Numbered from the stretch's first letter, positions 42,502 to 51,857 are shown. The stretch is 64,000 nucleotides of DNA from Streptomyces flaveolus (GCF_000716535.1 NZ_JNWV01000037.1:248001-312000); one strand, 5' to 3'. Notes: generated from the letters alone by a model not told the origin. Translations and numbers: made by a program.

Positions 42502-43507
42502 CGCAGCACCGGCGTCACGGCCCGGCACGGCGAACCAGTCGGCACCACGGCCCTGCCGGGCGCCACCGCACGGCCGGGCACGACAGCAGCACCGGCCCGG
42601 CATCGGCGCGTGGTCCGGCACCGGCGCACGGCCCGGCACGGGCCCGGCTCTGGTACCGGCCCGGCTCTGGTGGCAATTCGGCATCGGTGGCGGTTCGGCC
42701 GTGGCGTGCGGTCCGGCACCGGTATCGCGGCCGGCCGGCACCGGTATTGGTGCGCGTCCTCGCGCCGGTAGCGCCGGCAACTCGGCACCGGCCCGGTTCT
42801 GGTACTGGCCCGGCTCTGGTGGCAACTCGGCGGCGGCTCGGCCATGGCGTGTGGTCCGGCACCGGTTTCGAGCACGGCCGGTACCGGCATCAGTGCGCGG
42901 CCTCGCGCCGGTACCGGCGGCAATTCGGCAGCGGCGGCGGCTCGGCCGTGGCGTGCGGTCCGGCACTGGTATCGCGCACGGCCGGCACCGGCATCATTGC
43001 GCGCCCTCGGACGGGTACCGGCGGCAACTCGGTATCGGCCCGGTCCTGGCGCCAACCCGGCATCGGCGGCGGCTCGGCTCTGGCGTGCGGTCCGGCACCG
43101 GGTTCGCGTACGGCCGGCACTGGCATCAGCGCGCGGCCTCGCGTCGGTACCGGCGGCATTTCGGCAGCGGCGGCGGCTCGGCCGTGGCGTGCGGTCCGGC
43201 ACCGGTATCGCGCGCGGCCGACACCGGCATCAGTACGCGGTCCCGCGCCGGCACCAGCGGCAACTCGGCACCGACCCGGCCCTGGCACCAACCCGGCATC
43301 GGCACCGGCCCGGCCCTGGTGCGTGGCCCGGCCCTTGCGTGCGGCCCTATATCAGCGCGCGGCCCGGCCCCAGCCACGGCATCCCGCCCAGCCCCCAAGG
43401 TCCCGCCCCGCCCCCGGCGTCACACCGGCCCCGGCGTCACACCCCGCCCCCAGCGTCACACCTCGTCCTGCCCCGCCCCAGCGTCACGCCCCGCCCCGCC
43501 CCGCCCC
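42502..43507. repeat. Long irregular minisatellite between MarR and PP2C-like genes
   Basis: About 1 kb with no credible gene. From about 42540 to 43340 the sequence consists of repeated gtgcggtccggcac...ggtatcgcg...gccggcaccggcatca...gcgcggcctcgcgccggtaccggcggcaa...tcggc blocks. The anchor ggcgtgcggtccggcac recurs near 42706, 42849, 42953, 43085 and 43189. Intervals of 143, 104, 132 and 104 show alternating long and short units. Beyond 43340 a different C-rich tract (cgtcacaccccgcccc) continues to the PP2C gene. Open frames exist in all phases but none has a start signal. The MarR 3' end (ggcgtcatggcgaa) already resembles the first unit. Confidence 0.8.
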
Positions 43508-44296
43508 TCACAGCTCCACATACACCACCGTCGCGTCGTCGTGCGTCTTGGCGCGGCCGAGGAACGCCCGTTCCTCCCGGTCCGCCGTCTCCAGTTCCCG
43601 TACCCGTTCCACCAGCGACCGGGCGCCCTCCTTGGCGACCAGGTCGAGCAGGGCCGTCCAGTCGCCCTCGCGGAACGTCTCCGTCCAGCGCGTCGCGCCG
43701 TCCGTCAGTGCCGCCAGCGCCCGGACCTGCCGCCGGGGCAGGGTGCCGGTGACCGCCCGGGCGGCCACGGCGGGGTCGGCGGCGGCCGTGAAGAAGCCGC
43801 CCTCCTTGTTGCGCAGGTTCGCGTCGACCAGGGCGTCCGTGGCGAGCGCGGAGCGGGGGAGGCGGGCGAGCCGGTCGTCCAGCACCGGGGTGACCGTGCC
43901 GTCGGGCCCCCGCACCAGCAGCGCGGAATCGGACAGCACCAGGTACTCGACCGTGTCGGCGGACCAGCGGGTCAGGACGACGGTTGCCTGGGGGGTTCGC
44001 GGGTGAGAAAGCTCACAGGTGTCCGCATGGGCGTCGGCGGTGCGCCGGATCGCCCGCGCGAGAATCTCCGAGAGCGTCAGATCTCGACCGGAAACGGTCA
44101 GTTCGGTCAGGGCGCCGCCCAGTCGCGCGGTGAACCAGGGGACGGAATGCAGACAGCCCGTCCCGCCGCTGGGCGGAGTCACTCCGTCCAGGACGACCGC
44201 GCAACCTCCCTGTCCGGAGGCGGGTAGTCCGACACCGGCGAAGTCCTCGTTGGGGCGGGACGCGTCGCCGGGCTCCGAGACGAGATCAGTGCGCAT
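43508..44296 (-). CDS. PP2C-like protein phosphatase
   Basis: 262 residues from the ATG at 44296. Metal-site motifs of the PPM family are seen: RPNEDFAGV at the N-terminus, CAVVLDGVTPP, LSDSALLV, AALTDGATR and THDDATVVYVEL at the C-terminus. No transmembrane helix. It probably removes phosphate from Ser/Thr residues of cytoplasmic proteins. It is divergent from the conservon gene cvnA across 372 bases, but a functional link is not shown. An in-frame extension to 44344 lacks support. Confidence 0.8.
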   Translation of the reverse strand: MRTDLVSEPGDASRPNEDFAGVGLPASGQGGCAVVLDGVTPPSGGTGCLHSVPWFTARLGGALTELTVSGRDLTLSEILARAIRRTADAHADTCELSHPRTPQATVVLTRWSADTVEYLVLSDSALLVRGPDGTVTPVLDDRLARLPRSALATDALVDANLRNKEGGFFTAAADPAVAARAVTGTLPRRQVRALAALTDGATRWTETFREGDWTALLDLVAKEGARSLVERVRELETADREERAFLGRAKTHDDATVVYVEL

Positions 44297-44668
44297 CCAG
44301 CCAGTCTGCACGAGCCCTTCACACGCTGCGCCAAAGGCTGGCACCTGCCGGTGTTTTCTTACGACCCCGCAGGTCAGGCGCCTGGTTTGGGCGGGAATGA
44401 TGTACTCCGGGAAGACGTGCTGGCGAATATTGCCAAAGCCTGCCGCGTGCGTCCAACCGGCCCGCCGCGCAAGACCGTCGCACGCGCCAGAGGAACTTGC
44501 CCGCCAACTCCCCTCCGATGTTCACTCCTTCGGGTGGCGGGTCAGGTGATGCGCGACCACTGCCCACCGGCGCTGGGAGGGTCGGGAACCGTACGAACCG
44601 GGTGTACGCACCACTTGGCACCGAGCTGACGGGGTGCCACCCGGGCCCCTGGGTAGACGAGTTCAGGA
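44297..44668. other. Divergent intergenic region between the PP2C-like gene and cvnA
   Basis: 372 bases with lower GC than the surroundings. It must contain the promoters of both genes; no confident -35/-10 pair, dyad or RNA gene was recognised. Confidence 0.4.
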
Positions 44669-47512
44669 ATGCGAGCACCGGTGCAGAAGAAGCGGCCTCG
44701 GCGCACAGGCAGGCAGACGGCCCCCGAGGGGACCGTCCCCCAGACCCCCGTGGGCTCCGGTCGCCCCACCCATGTGCGCACCCGGCTGATCGTCGCCGTC
44801 GCCGTGGTGGCCGCCGCGGTCGCGGGAGCCGGGGCGCCCGCACTGCTCACCGCCTCCCAGGACGTGAGCGAGTCCCAGGACCTGGTGACGCTGGCCGCCC
44901 GCACCCAGGACGCGCTCACCCTCGCCCACTCCCTGGCCGACGAACGCGACGAGGTCACCTCCTACGTCGCGGCCGGCCGGCCCAAGGCCAAGGCGCCCTC
45001 CGAGGACCGCAGCGCCCGCGTGGACCGGCAGGTCGAGGAGCTGCGCGCCGACACCGACACCCCGGCGAGCCTGCGCACCGCACTCGACGGCATCGACGCG
45101 CTCCGCCGGAGCGCCCTCACCGGCAAGACCAGTGCCCTCCAGACCCACCAGGCGTACTCGGCGACGATCACCGCGCTGCACCGGCTCGCCGAGCAGCTCG
45201 CCGAGCAGACGCCCCCGCGGGCCGGCTCCGGCGCCCACGCCCTCGCCGAGCTGGACTCCGCCGTCCAGCAGTCCGCCGCCGCCCGCGGCCTGCTGCTGGC
45301 CGCGCTGAACATCCCGTCCAGCACCCAGACGGTGATCGACCCCACGACCGGCCTGCCCACCACGACGGCCACCAGCAGCGACGCCGACCGCAAGCAGCGC
45401 GACGCGCTCACCGCCGCGGCCCAGCAGGCCCGGCTGCGCGCCGACGCGGCCCTCGTCGGCTTCCGCGAGACCGCGCCGAAGGCGGCCGTGGACTCCTACG
45501 ACTCCACGGTCACCGGTCCCGAGGTCAACTCGGCCGACAAGTACCTGGCCTCGCTCACCGACCAGCCGACCCTCGCCGACAGCGAGCTGACCACCAGCAC
45601 CAAGAAGCTGGACGCGGCCCTGTCCGCCCGGGTCGACCTGATGCGCGGCGCCGAGTCGGCGCTCTACGACCACCGCACCAAGGACCTCGCGAAGCTCCGG
45701 GACGACGACGTCACCGCCCTGGAGATCCGCGTCGCCGTCCTCGGCGCGCTGATGCTGGTCGCGGTCGGCATCGCCACGGCCATGGCCCGCACCCTGACCC
45801 GCCCGCTGTCGGTCCTGCGCCGCGGTTCGGCCCGCCTCGCCGAGTCCGGGGACCCGGCGGCCCAGGAACCGATCGCCTTCACGGGCCGCAACGACGAGTT
45901 CGCCCAGGTGGTCCGCTCGGTCAACGCCCTGCACGCGCACGCCGTGACGCTGCACGAGCGGGTCAGCACCCTGGAGACCGACCGCAAGCACCTGGTGGGC
46001 CAGCGCCAGAAGATGGCCGACGCCCGCGAGGAACTGCGCGCCGAACTCGCCGAGTCCACCGCCCAGCTGGAGCGGCTGCGCACCAGCATCGGCTCCACCT
46101 TCGTCAACCTGGCCCTGCGCACCCTCGGCCTGGTCGAGCGCCAGCTCGCGGTCATCGAGGGCCTGGAGGACCGCGAGCAGGACCCCGACCGCCTCGCCAC
46201 CCTGTTCAAGCTGGACCACTTCGCCACGGTCATGCGCCGGCACAGCGAGAACCTCCTGGTCCTGGCCGGCACCGAGCACGTCCAGCAGCATCCGGGCCCG
46301 GTGCCGCTGGTCGACGTGGTCCGGGCGGCGGTCAGCGAGATCGAACGCTACGAGCGCGTCCGCATCGCGGCCCTCCCGCCGCACGCGCACGTCGCGGGCT
46401 TCGCCGCCGACGACCTCTCCCACCTGCTGGCCGAACTGATGGAGAACGCCACCTCGTTCTCCCCGCCGGACCTGCCCGTCGAGGTCTCCGGCTGGCTGCT
46501 GGAGTCGGGCGAGGTCATGCTGTCGGTCCAGGACGAGGGCATCGGCATGACCGCCGACCGCCTGGACACCCTCAACGCCCGCCTCGGCGACTTCGACCCC
46601 GAGTCCCTCTACGACCAGGAGGGCGAGGAGGGCCTCGGTCTCGGCCTGTACGTCGTCGCGCGCCTCGCCCACCGGCACGGCGCCCGCGTCCAGCTGCGCG
46701 AGCAGAAGCAGGGCGGCATCGCGGCGGTGGTGGTCCTCCCGGCCTCGCTGCTCGTCGAGGCCCCGCCCACCGCGCTCCCGCCCCAGAGCGCCGCCCCCGG
46801 CGCCACGGGCACCTTCAGCCTTCCCGGCGCCGACGCCGAGGCCAACTCCAACGTCCTCCCCACCCGCACCAAGCACCAGGACCCCTTGGTCACCCTGGCG
46901 GAACAGGCCGTACGGGAGGCCGCGGAGGCACCGGAGCCCGCACCGCGGGAGACCCACGAGCAGGCCGCCCAGCCCGCCCAGGACACGGAGACCCGCCCCA
47001 AGGCCCCGGCGGAGACGTACGCCGAGACGACGATGGAGCTGCTGCTCCCGAACGCACCGGCGGAGCCCACGAACTCGGTGACCGGCAGCCTCGACGACCC
47101 GCGGGCCGCCGACGGCGAGCACACCCCACCGGGGCCATCCGCGCCCGACGACGAGACCCGCACCGGTGGTGCGGGTGGGAACGCGGGCGCCGAAGGCGCG
47201 GCCGAGGTGCACGCACCCGGTGAAGCGCCGCAGGCACCCCGCGAAGCCGAAGAGGAGCGGCTCACCAGCAAGGGTCTCCCCAAGCGCACACCGAAGATCA
47301 CCGCCCCCACCACCCCGCCCCGCCAGCGCAGCACCAGCGTCGACGCCGAAGCCCTGCGCCGCAGGCTCGGCGGCTTCCGCACCGGCGCCCAGGCCGGCTA
47401 CCGCGACGTAGAGGCGGAGATCGCCGAACAGACGGCCAACAACCGGCGGCCGACCAGCCACGCACACGCCGAAGAAGCCACGGGGGGCACAGCCGAGGAG
47501 GCAAGCAGTTGA
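44669..47512 (+). CDS. cvnA: Conservon sensor-like protein CvnA with nitrate/nitrite-sensing domain
   Basis: 947 residues. After a basic N-terminus comes membrane helix 1 (about 39-62), then an extracellular NIT-type helical sensor domain (65-350) and membrane helix 2 (about 353-372). HAMP and a coiled linker follow, then a HATPase domain (575-690: LMENATSFSPP, VQDEGIGM, GLGLGLYVV). No phospho-acceptor His box is present, as is usual for CvnA. Residues 700-947 are Pro/Ala/Glu-rich and disordered. Conservons act as membrane-linked signalling complexes likened to G-protein-coupled receptors. It overlaps cvnB. Confidence 0.92.
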   Translation: MRAPVQKKRPRRTGRQTAPEGTVPQTPVGSGRPTHVRTRLIVAVAVVAAAVAGAGAPALLTASQDVSESQDLVTLAARTQDALTLAHSLADERDEVTSYVAAGRPKAKAPSEDRSARVDRQVEELRADTDTPASLRTALDGIDALRRSALTGKTSALQTHQAYSATITALHRLAEQLAEQTPPRAGSGAHALAELDSAVQQSAAARGLLLAALNIPSSTQTVIDPTTGLPTTTATSSDADRKQRDALTAAAQQARLRADAALVGFRETAPKAAVDSYDSTVTGPEVNSADKYLASLTDQPTLADSELTTSTKKLDAALSARVDLMRGAESALYDHRTKDLAKLRDDDVTALEIRVAVLGALMLVAVGIATAMARTLTRPLSVLRRGSARLAESGDPAAQEPIAFTGRNDEFAQVVRSVNALHAHAVTLHERVSTLETDRKHLVGQRQKMADAREELRAELAESTAQLERLRTSIGSTFVNLALRTLGLVERQLAVIEGLEDREQDPDRLATLFKLDHFATVMRRHSENLLVLAGTEHVQQHPGPVPLVDVVRAAVSEIERYERVRIAALPPHAHVAGFAADDLSHLLAELMENATSFSPPDLPVEVSGWLLESGEVMLSVQDEGIGMTADRLDTLNARLGDFDPESLYDQEGEEGLGLGLYVVARLAHRHGARVQLREQKQGGIAAVVVLPASLLVEAPPTALPPQSAAPGATGTFSLPGADAEANSNVLPTRTKHQDPLVTLAEQAVREAAEAPEPAPRETHEQAAQPAQDTETRPKAPAETYAETTMELLLPNAPAEPTNSVTGSLDDPRAADGEHTPPGPSAPDDETRTGGAGGNAGAEGAAEVHAPGEAPQAPREAEEERLTSKGLPKRTPKITAPTTPPRQRSTSVDAEALRRRLGGFRTGAQAGYRDVEAEIAEQTANNRRPTSHAHAEEATGGTAEEASS

Positions 47513-48012
47513 CCGCGCCCACTACCTACGGACTGAGCAGCGAAGCCCGCAACCTGCACTGGCTGCTGACCAACCTGGTCGAGGAAGTCCCCGGCATCCA
47601 GTCCGTCGCCGTGGTGTCCTCCGACGGACTGCTCCTGCTGTCGTCCGACCCGGGTCACACGGAGGACGCCCGCCAGTCCCGCGACACCAAGCGGACCGGC
47701 CCCCGGGGCTCCGCCGCCGACCTCGCCACCATCGTCTCCGGCATCGGCAGCCTCACCGTCGGCGCCGCCAAGCTGATGGAGTTCGGGGGGGTCAAGCACA
47801 CGATGGTCGCGATGGAGGAGGGCAGCCTGTTCGTGATGTCGATCAGCGACGGCTCGCTGCTCGGCGTGCACGGCTCCGCCGAGTGCGACATGAGCGTCGT
47901 GGCGTACCACATGGCGCTCTTCGTCGGCCGCGCCGGCCACGTCCTGACGCCCGAGCTCCGCAGCGAACTGCGCAAGAACCTGGAAGCCGAGTCGACCGGG
48001 AGCGACCGATGA
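47509..48012 (+). CDS. cvnB: Conservon Roadblock/LC7 protein CvnB
   Basis: 167 residues from a TTG start that overlaps the cvnA stop (TTGA), with gaggagg seven bases upstream. The Roadblock/LC7 fold shows LHWLLTNLVEEVPGIQSVAVVSSDGLLLLSS at the start, and later LMEFGG and SLFVMSIS strands. Roadblock proteins regulate small GTPases; in conservons CvnB associates with CvnA and CvnD. The cvnC gene overlaps its stop in ATGA. Confidence 0.92.
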   Translation: MTAPTTYGLSSEARNLHWLLTNLVEEVPGIQSVAVVSSDGLLLLSSDPGHTEDARQSRDTKRTGPRGSAADLATIVSGIGSLTVGAAKLMEFGGVKHTMVAMEEGSLFVMSISDGSLLGVHGSAECDMSVVAYHMALFVGRAGHVLTPELRSELRKNLEAESTGSDR

Positions 48013-48434
48013 CCGGCACCCCGAAGAAACCAGGCAAGACGCAGCTCCCGGTGCGCGGCGGCGACCGCAAACCCGCCCGCGTCCGCCCCTACTCGCTCAC
48101 CGGCGGCCGTACCCGCTTCGGCCACGTCCTCCTCGTGGAGACGTTCGTGGCGGCGCTGGAGGCCCCCGAGGAGCGCAAGGAACTGACGAACGGCTCGCTC
48201 ACCACCCGGGTCATGCCGGAGATGCGGGCCATCGTCGAACTGTGCCGCCGTATGCGCACGGTGGCCGAGATCGCCGCGCTGCTGAAGATGCCGCTCGGCG
48301 TGGTCCGCGTGCTCCTCAGCGATCTCGCGGACCAGGGAAAGATCCGTGTGTACGGCACCGGAACCGGTCACGGCACCGGCCGCCCGGACCGCGCTCTGCT
48401 GGAAAGGGTGCTGAGTGGACTCCGCCGTCTCTGA
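48009..48434 (+). CDS. cvnC: Conservon DUF742 protein CvnC
   Basis: 141 residues. The DUF742 core reads VRPYSLTGGRT ... MRAIVELCRRMRTVAEIAALLKMPLGVVRVLLSDLADQG, a winged-helix-like fold that may bind DNA or protein. The ATG overlaps the cvnB stop. The 3' end overlaps cvnD by 20 bases in another frame, which enforces tight stoichiometry. Confidence 0.92.
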   Translation: MTGTPKKPGKTQLPVRGGDRKPARVRPYSLTGGRTRFGHVLLVETFVAALEAPEERKELTNGSLTTRVMPEMRAIVELCRRMRTVAEIAALLKMPLGVVRVLLSDLADQGKIRVYGTGTGHGTGRPDRALLERVLSGLRRL

Positions 48435-49071
48435 CGCCACCGCCTCCTTCGGGGGCACCCCCCTCGTCGCCGGGTTCAACGAGCCGGACGAGGATCTGAA
48501 GTCCTGGCAGACGGACCGGACGCGCGCTCCCATCGCGACGAAGATCGTGGTGGCGGGCGGGTTCGGCGTCGGCAAGACCACGCTCGTCACCTCCGTCTCG
48601 GAGATCACGCCCCTGCAGACCGAGGCGCTGATGACCGAGGCCAGCGAGGGCACCGACGATCTGTCCGCCACGCCGGGCAAGCTCACCACCACCGTGGCCA
48701 TGGACTTCGGCCGCATCACGCTCGACGACGACCTGGTGCTCTACCTGTTCGGCACGCCGGGCCAGCAGCGGTTCTGGTTCATGTGGGACGACCTGGTGCG
48801 CGGCGCGATCGGCGCCGTCGTCATGGCGGACACCCGCCGTCTGAAGGACTGCTTCCCGGCCCTCGACTACTTCGAGAGCTGCGGACTGCCCTACGTCGTC
48901 GCGGTCAACCACTTCGACGGCAGTGAGCGGTTCGAGCCGGAGGACGTGCGGGAGGCGCTGACGATACCGGCGCACATTCCTGTCATGATCATGGACGCGC
49001 GGCGGCGGATCTCGGCGATCGAGACCCTCCTGGCCCTCGTGGGCCACGCGCTGGACGAAACCCCCGAGTAG
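48415..49071 (+). CDS. cvnD: Conservon small GTPase-like protein CvnD
   Basis: 218 residues from a GTG inside the end of cvnC. The G1 P-loop is GGFGVGKTT (48-56); the switch II region LFGTPGQQRF, the G4-like VAVNHFDG and MIMDARRR follow. This is the MglA/Rab-like ATP/GTP-binding protein that completes a conservon. CvnA-D are thought to assemble at the membrane and control development or antibiotic production. Confidence 0.93.
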   Translation: MDSAVSDATASFGGTPLVAGFNEPDEDLKSWQTDRTRAPIATKIVVAGGFGVGKTTLVTSVSEITPLQTEALMTEASEGTDDLSATPGKLTTTVAMDFGRITLDDDLVLYLFGTPGQQRFWFMWDDLVRGAIGAVVMADTRRLKDCFPALDYFESCGLPYVVAVNHFDGSERFEPEDVREALTIPAHIPVMIMDARRRISAIETLLALVGHALDETPE

Positions 49072-49112
49072 TCCTCACACCTCGTCCTCATCCCGTAGGA
49101 GGCACCACCCGC

Positions 49113-50366
49113 ATGCGGAAGATACTCGTCGTCGGAGCCGGCCAGTCCGGCCTCCAGCTCGCCCTCGGCCTGCAGTCGCACGGCTACGAGGTCACCCTGA
49201 TGTCCAACCGGACCGCGGACGAGATCCGCTCCGGCCGGGTCATGTCGACGCAGTGCATGTTCCACACGGCACTCCAGTACGAGCGCGATCTCCAGCTGAA
49301 CTTCTGGGAGTCCCAGGCCCCGAAGATCGAAGGACTCGGCGTCTCGGTCGCCGCGCCCGGCTCGCACGACCCGGGCCCGACCCAGCGGGCGATCGACTGG
49401 GTGGGCAGGCTCGACGGGTACGCGCAGTCGGTGGACCAGCGGGTGAAGATGGCCGGCTGGATGGAGACCTTCGCCCAGCGCGGCGGCCAGCTGGTCATCC
49501 ACGGCGCGGCGGTCGGCGACCTCGACTACTTCTCCCGCACCTACGACCTCGTCCTGGTCGCGGCGGGCAAGGGTGAGCTGGTCTCGATGTTCGCCCGCGA
49601 CCCGGAGCGCTCCCCGTACAGCGAGCCCCAGCGGGCGCTGGCGGTGGCGTACGTCCACGGGCTCGGCCCGCGCCCGGAGCACCCGGAGTTCGACGCGGTC
49701 CGCTGCAACCTGGTCCCCGGTGTCGGCGAGCTGTTCGTCATGCCGACGCTCACCACGTCCGGCCGCGCCGACATCCTGTTCTGGGAGGGCATACCCGGCG
49801 GCCCGCTCGACGTCTTCCACGGCGTCAAGGACCCGGCGGAGCACCTCTCCCTGACCCTGGAACTCATGGAGAAGTTCACGCCCTGGGAGTACGCGCGGGC
49901 CACGAAGGTCGAACTCACGGACGCGGGCGGCACCTTGTCCGGCCGCTACGCCCCGACCGTCCGCAACCCCATCGGCCGGCTGCCCTCGGGTGGCCTGGTG
50001 CTGGGCGTGGCCGACGTGGTCGTCGCCAACGACCCGATCACCGGCCAGGGCTCCAACTCGGCGTCCAAGTGCGCCGCCGCGTACCTCGCGTCGATCCTGG
50101 AGCACGGTGACAAGCCGTTCGACGAGGAGTGGATGCGGCAGACGTTCGACCGGTACTGGGCCACCGCCCAGCACGTCACCAAGTGGACGAACGCGATGCT
50201 GGCGCCGCCGCCGGAGCACGTCCTGAACCTCATCGGCGCGGCCGGGCAGTTGCAGCCGGTGGCGGATCGATTCGCCAACGCCTTCAACGACCCCGCCGAC
50301 TTCGAGGACTTCTTCTACGACCCGGACAAGACGTCCGCGTACCTGGCCTCGCTCACCGGAGCCTGA
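49113..50366 (+). CDS. Styrene/indole monooxygenase-like FAD flavoprotein
   Basis: 417 residues. The dinucleotide-binding motif is VVGAGQSGLQLALGL (6-20); the FAD-binding end DPITGQGSNSASKCAA lies near residue 310. The sequence fits the StyA-like, two-component group of flavin monooxygenases, which need a separate reductase to supply FADH2. No reductase gene lies nearby. The gene follows cvnD by 41 bases on the same strand and is probably in the conservon operon, at a place where some conservons carry a cytochrome P450. A redox signal or a small-molecule product linked to Cvn signalling is possible but unproved. Confidence 0.87.
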   Translation: MRKILVVGAGQSGLQLALGLQSHGYEVTLMSNRTADEIRSGRVMSTQCMFHTALQYERDLQLNFWESQAPKIEGLGVSVAAPGSHDPGPTQRAIDWVGRLDGYAQSVDQRVKMAGWMETFAQRGGQLVIHGAAVGDLDYFSRTYDLVLVAAGKGELVSMFARDPERSPYSEPQRALAVAYVHGLGPRPEHPEFDAVRCNLVPGVGELFVMPTLTTSGRADILFWEGIPGGPLDVFHGVKDPAEHLSLTLELMEKFTPWEYARATKVELTDAGGTLSGRYAPTVRNPIGRLPSGGLVLGVADVVVANDPITGQGSNSASKCAAAYLASILEHGDKPFDEEWMRQTFDRYWATAQHVTKWTNAMLAPPPEHVLNLIGAAGQLQPVADRFANAFNDPADFEDFFYDPDKTSAYLASLTGA

Positions 50367-50380
50367 CGGGTCCGTCTTCG

Positions 50381-51424
50381 CTACTGGCCGCGCCCGCCCG
50401 CACCCGGACGTACGGCGCCCAGGACCGGATAGCTGGCGATCGGTGACACCGTGACCTTCTCGCCGGGCCTGGGCGCCTGGACGACCTTTCCGCCGCCCAC
50501 GTACATCGCCACGTGCGTCGCCTCCGGGAAGTACACCACCAGGTCGCCCGGCCGGAGCTGGTTCAGCGGTACCCGCCTCAGCCGGTCCCACTGCTCCTGG
50601 CTGGTGCGCGGGATCGGTGTTCCCGCGTGGGACCACGCCTGTGACGTCAGGCCCGAGCAGTCGTACGCGTCGGGGCCCTGCGCGCCCCACTGGTACGGCT
50701 TGCCGAGCTGGTCCATGGCGTAGCGGACGGCACGGTCGCCGGCCGGGGTGGCCGCACGGTCGGCGGGCAGGGCGCCCGCGGTGGTCAGGCGCTGCTGGGC
50801 CGCGGTGACCCCCTGCTGTTCGAGCCGGGCCACGGCCGCGAGCTGGGCCGGGGTGAGGCCCGCCAGCATGCGTTCCACCTCGGCGAGCTTCGCCCGGACG
50901 TCGTCGCGCTGCCGCTTCTGCCGGCCGGCCAGGCCGAGCTGGGTGTCGAGGGCCTTGCGGGCGGCGCGGGCCAGCGCGTCCTTGCGCCGCTCCGCGGCGG
51001 TGAACCGAGCCACCGTACGGGCCTGTTCGCGTGCCAGTTCGCCGAGGACATGACCCTCGTCCAGCGCGTGCTGCGGGTCGGGCGCGAGGAGCACGCGCGC
51101 GTACGGGCCGAGGCCGCCGCTGTTCTGGTACTGCTGCCGGGCCAGGCGCCCGGCCGCGATGCGGCTGCCCTGGAGGGTGAGCCGGGCGCGGGCGAGTTCG
51201 CCGTCGAGCCGGGCCACCTCGGCGCGCTGCCGCTCCAGTCGCACGGTCGTGGCGTTGTAGGTCTCGGTGGCCTGCTCGGTCCTCCGGTAAAGCTGCTGAA
51301 GGTCGGTCAGCAGCTCGGCCACGGACCGCTGGGGGTCCGGCGTGGCCACGGCGGGCGCGGGCGCGAGGACCGCCTGGGCCGCCACCGCCGCCGTACAGGC
51401 CAGACGTAGAAGCCTTCCTGACAC
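50381..51424 (-). CDS. Secreted NlpC/P60 (C40) cell-wall endopeptidase
   Basis: 347 residues from a GTG preceded by ggaggtgatg. A signal peptide (about 1-27, ending AVA) is followed by a long coiled coil (30-210) like RipA/RpfB-associated hydrolases. The C-terminal NlpC/P60 domain has Cys256 in AYDCSGLTSQAW and His304 in ATHVAMYVGGG. It likely cuts D-Glu-diaminopimelate bonds in peptidoglycan stems. The coiled coil may autoinhibit or bind an activator such as FtsEX. The leader contains a strong hairpin 20 bases before the start. Confidence 0.92.
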   Translation of the reverse strand: MSGRLLRLACTAAVAAQAVLAPAPAVATPDPQRSVAELLTDLQQLYRRTEQATETYNATTVRLERQRAEVARLDGELARARLTLQGSRIAAGRLARQQYQNSGGLGPYARVLLAPDPQHALDEGHVLGELAREQARTVARFTAAERRKDALARAARKALDTQLGLAGRQKRQRDDVRAKLAEVERMLAGLTPAQLAAVARLEQQGVTAAQQRLTTAGALPADRAATPAGDRAVRYAMDQLGKPYQWGAQGPDAYDCSGLTSQAWSHAGTPIPRTSQEQWDRLRRVPLNQLRPGDLVVYFPEATHVAMYVGGGKVVQAPRPGEKVTVSPIASYPVLGAVRPGAGGRGQ

Positions 51425-51443
51425 GTCATCACCTCCGCTGCGA

Positions 51444-51466
51444 GGGAAGCGGAATCTCCGCTTCCC
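51444..51466 (-). promoter_or_regulatory. Hairpin in the 5' leader of the NlpC/P60 gene
   Basis: Perfect 10-bp inverted repeat (gggaagcgga / tccgcttccc) with a 3-base loop, 20 bases upstream of the GTG and 9-12 bases from the ribosome binding site. It could affect translation or end a short leader. The conserved core of the ydaO riboswitch was not found. Confidence 0.4.
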
Positions 51467-51536
51467 AGCGCAACCCGATAATCAGACGTGTCGGTGCCGG
51501 CTGGATACGAAGCCTGCGCGGTTCGGCGCAGTGGTT

Positions 51537-51857
51537 TCACCCGTTCGCGTCGTCCGGCTTGCCGGACGGCGTGGCGTCCGGCTTGGACCAGGGCCAGCGG
51601 AGCTTCCCGCCCGACTTGTCGTCCGGGTCGTACCGGTACTTCCACCCCTGGATCAGTCCCAGCCTCCTGCTGTGCCCCCGGGGCACGCGGCGGTAGACCA
51701 GCACGGTGGGCGGGCCGCCCCCGGGGTCCGGGACGGGGATGCGGTACGTCTTCGGGGGGTGCCCGGTGGGGCCGACCAGGACGGGCAGCACGCGCCCGTC
51801 CATGGGCCCGCCCTCGAAGGGGGTGTCCTGGCTCTTCACGGCTCCAGTCTCAGCCAT
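51537..51857 (-). CDS. Conserved hypothetical protein
   Basis: 106 residues, rich in Gly, Pro and charged residues, with a central YRIPVPDPGGGP and a YRRV segment; the C-terminus has WKYRYDPDD then Lys/Pro/Asp repeats. No membrane segment, signal peptide or known motif. Its start overlaps the TetR stop by eight bases, so the two are co-translated on the minus strand. A small hairpin (ctgcgc-cgaacc-gcgcag) follows the stop at 51517-51534. Function unknown. Confidence 0.7.
   Translation of the reverse strand: MAETGAVKSQDTPFEGGPMDGRVLPVLVGPTGHPPKTYRIPVPDPGGGPPTVLVYRRVPRGHSRRLGLIQGWKYRYDPDDKSGGKLRWPWSKPDATPSGKPDDANG

Noticed and set aside
42540..43340. Proteins encoded by the minisatellite (several long open frames on both strands)
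   Set aside because: Frames are open in all phases because of GC bias; none has a start signal, and unit lengths of 104, 132 and 143 bases do not keep one frame.
51425..51536. ydaO-type c-di-AMP riboswitch upstream of the NlpC/P60 gene
   Set aside because: Although gene type fits and cgccgaacc occurs, the region is only 112 bases and lacks the other conserved blocks (such as ggggtgaat and cccgaacccg).
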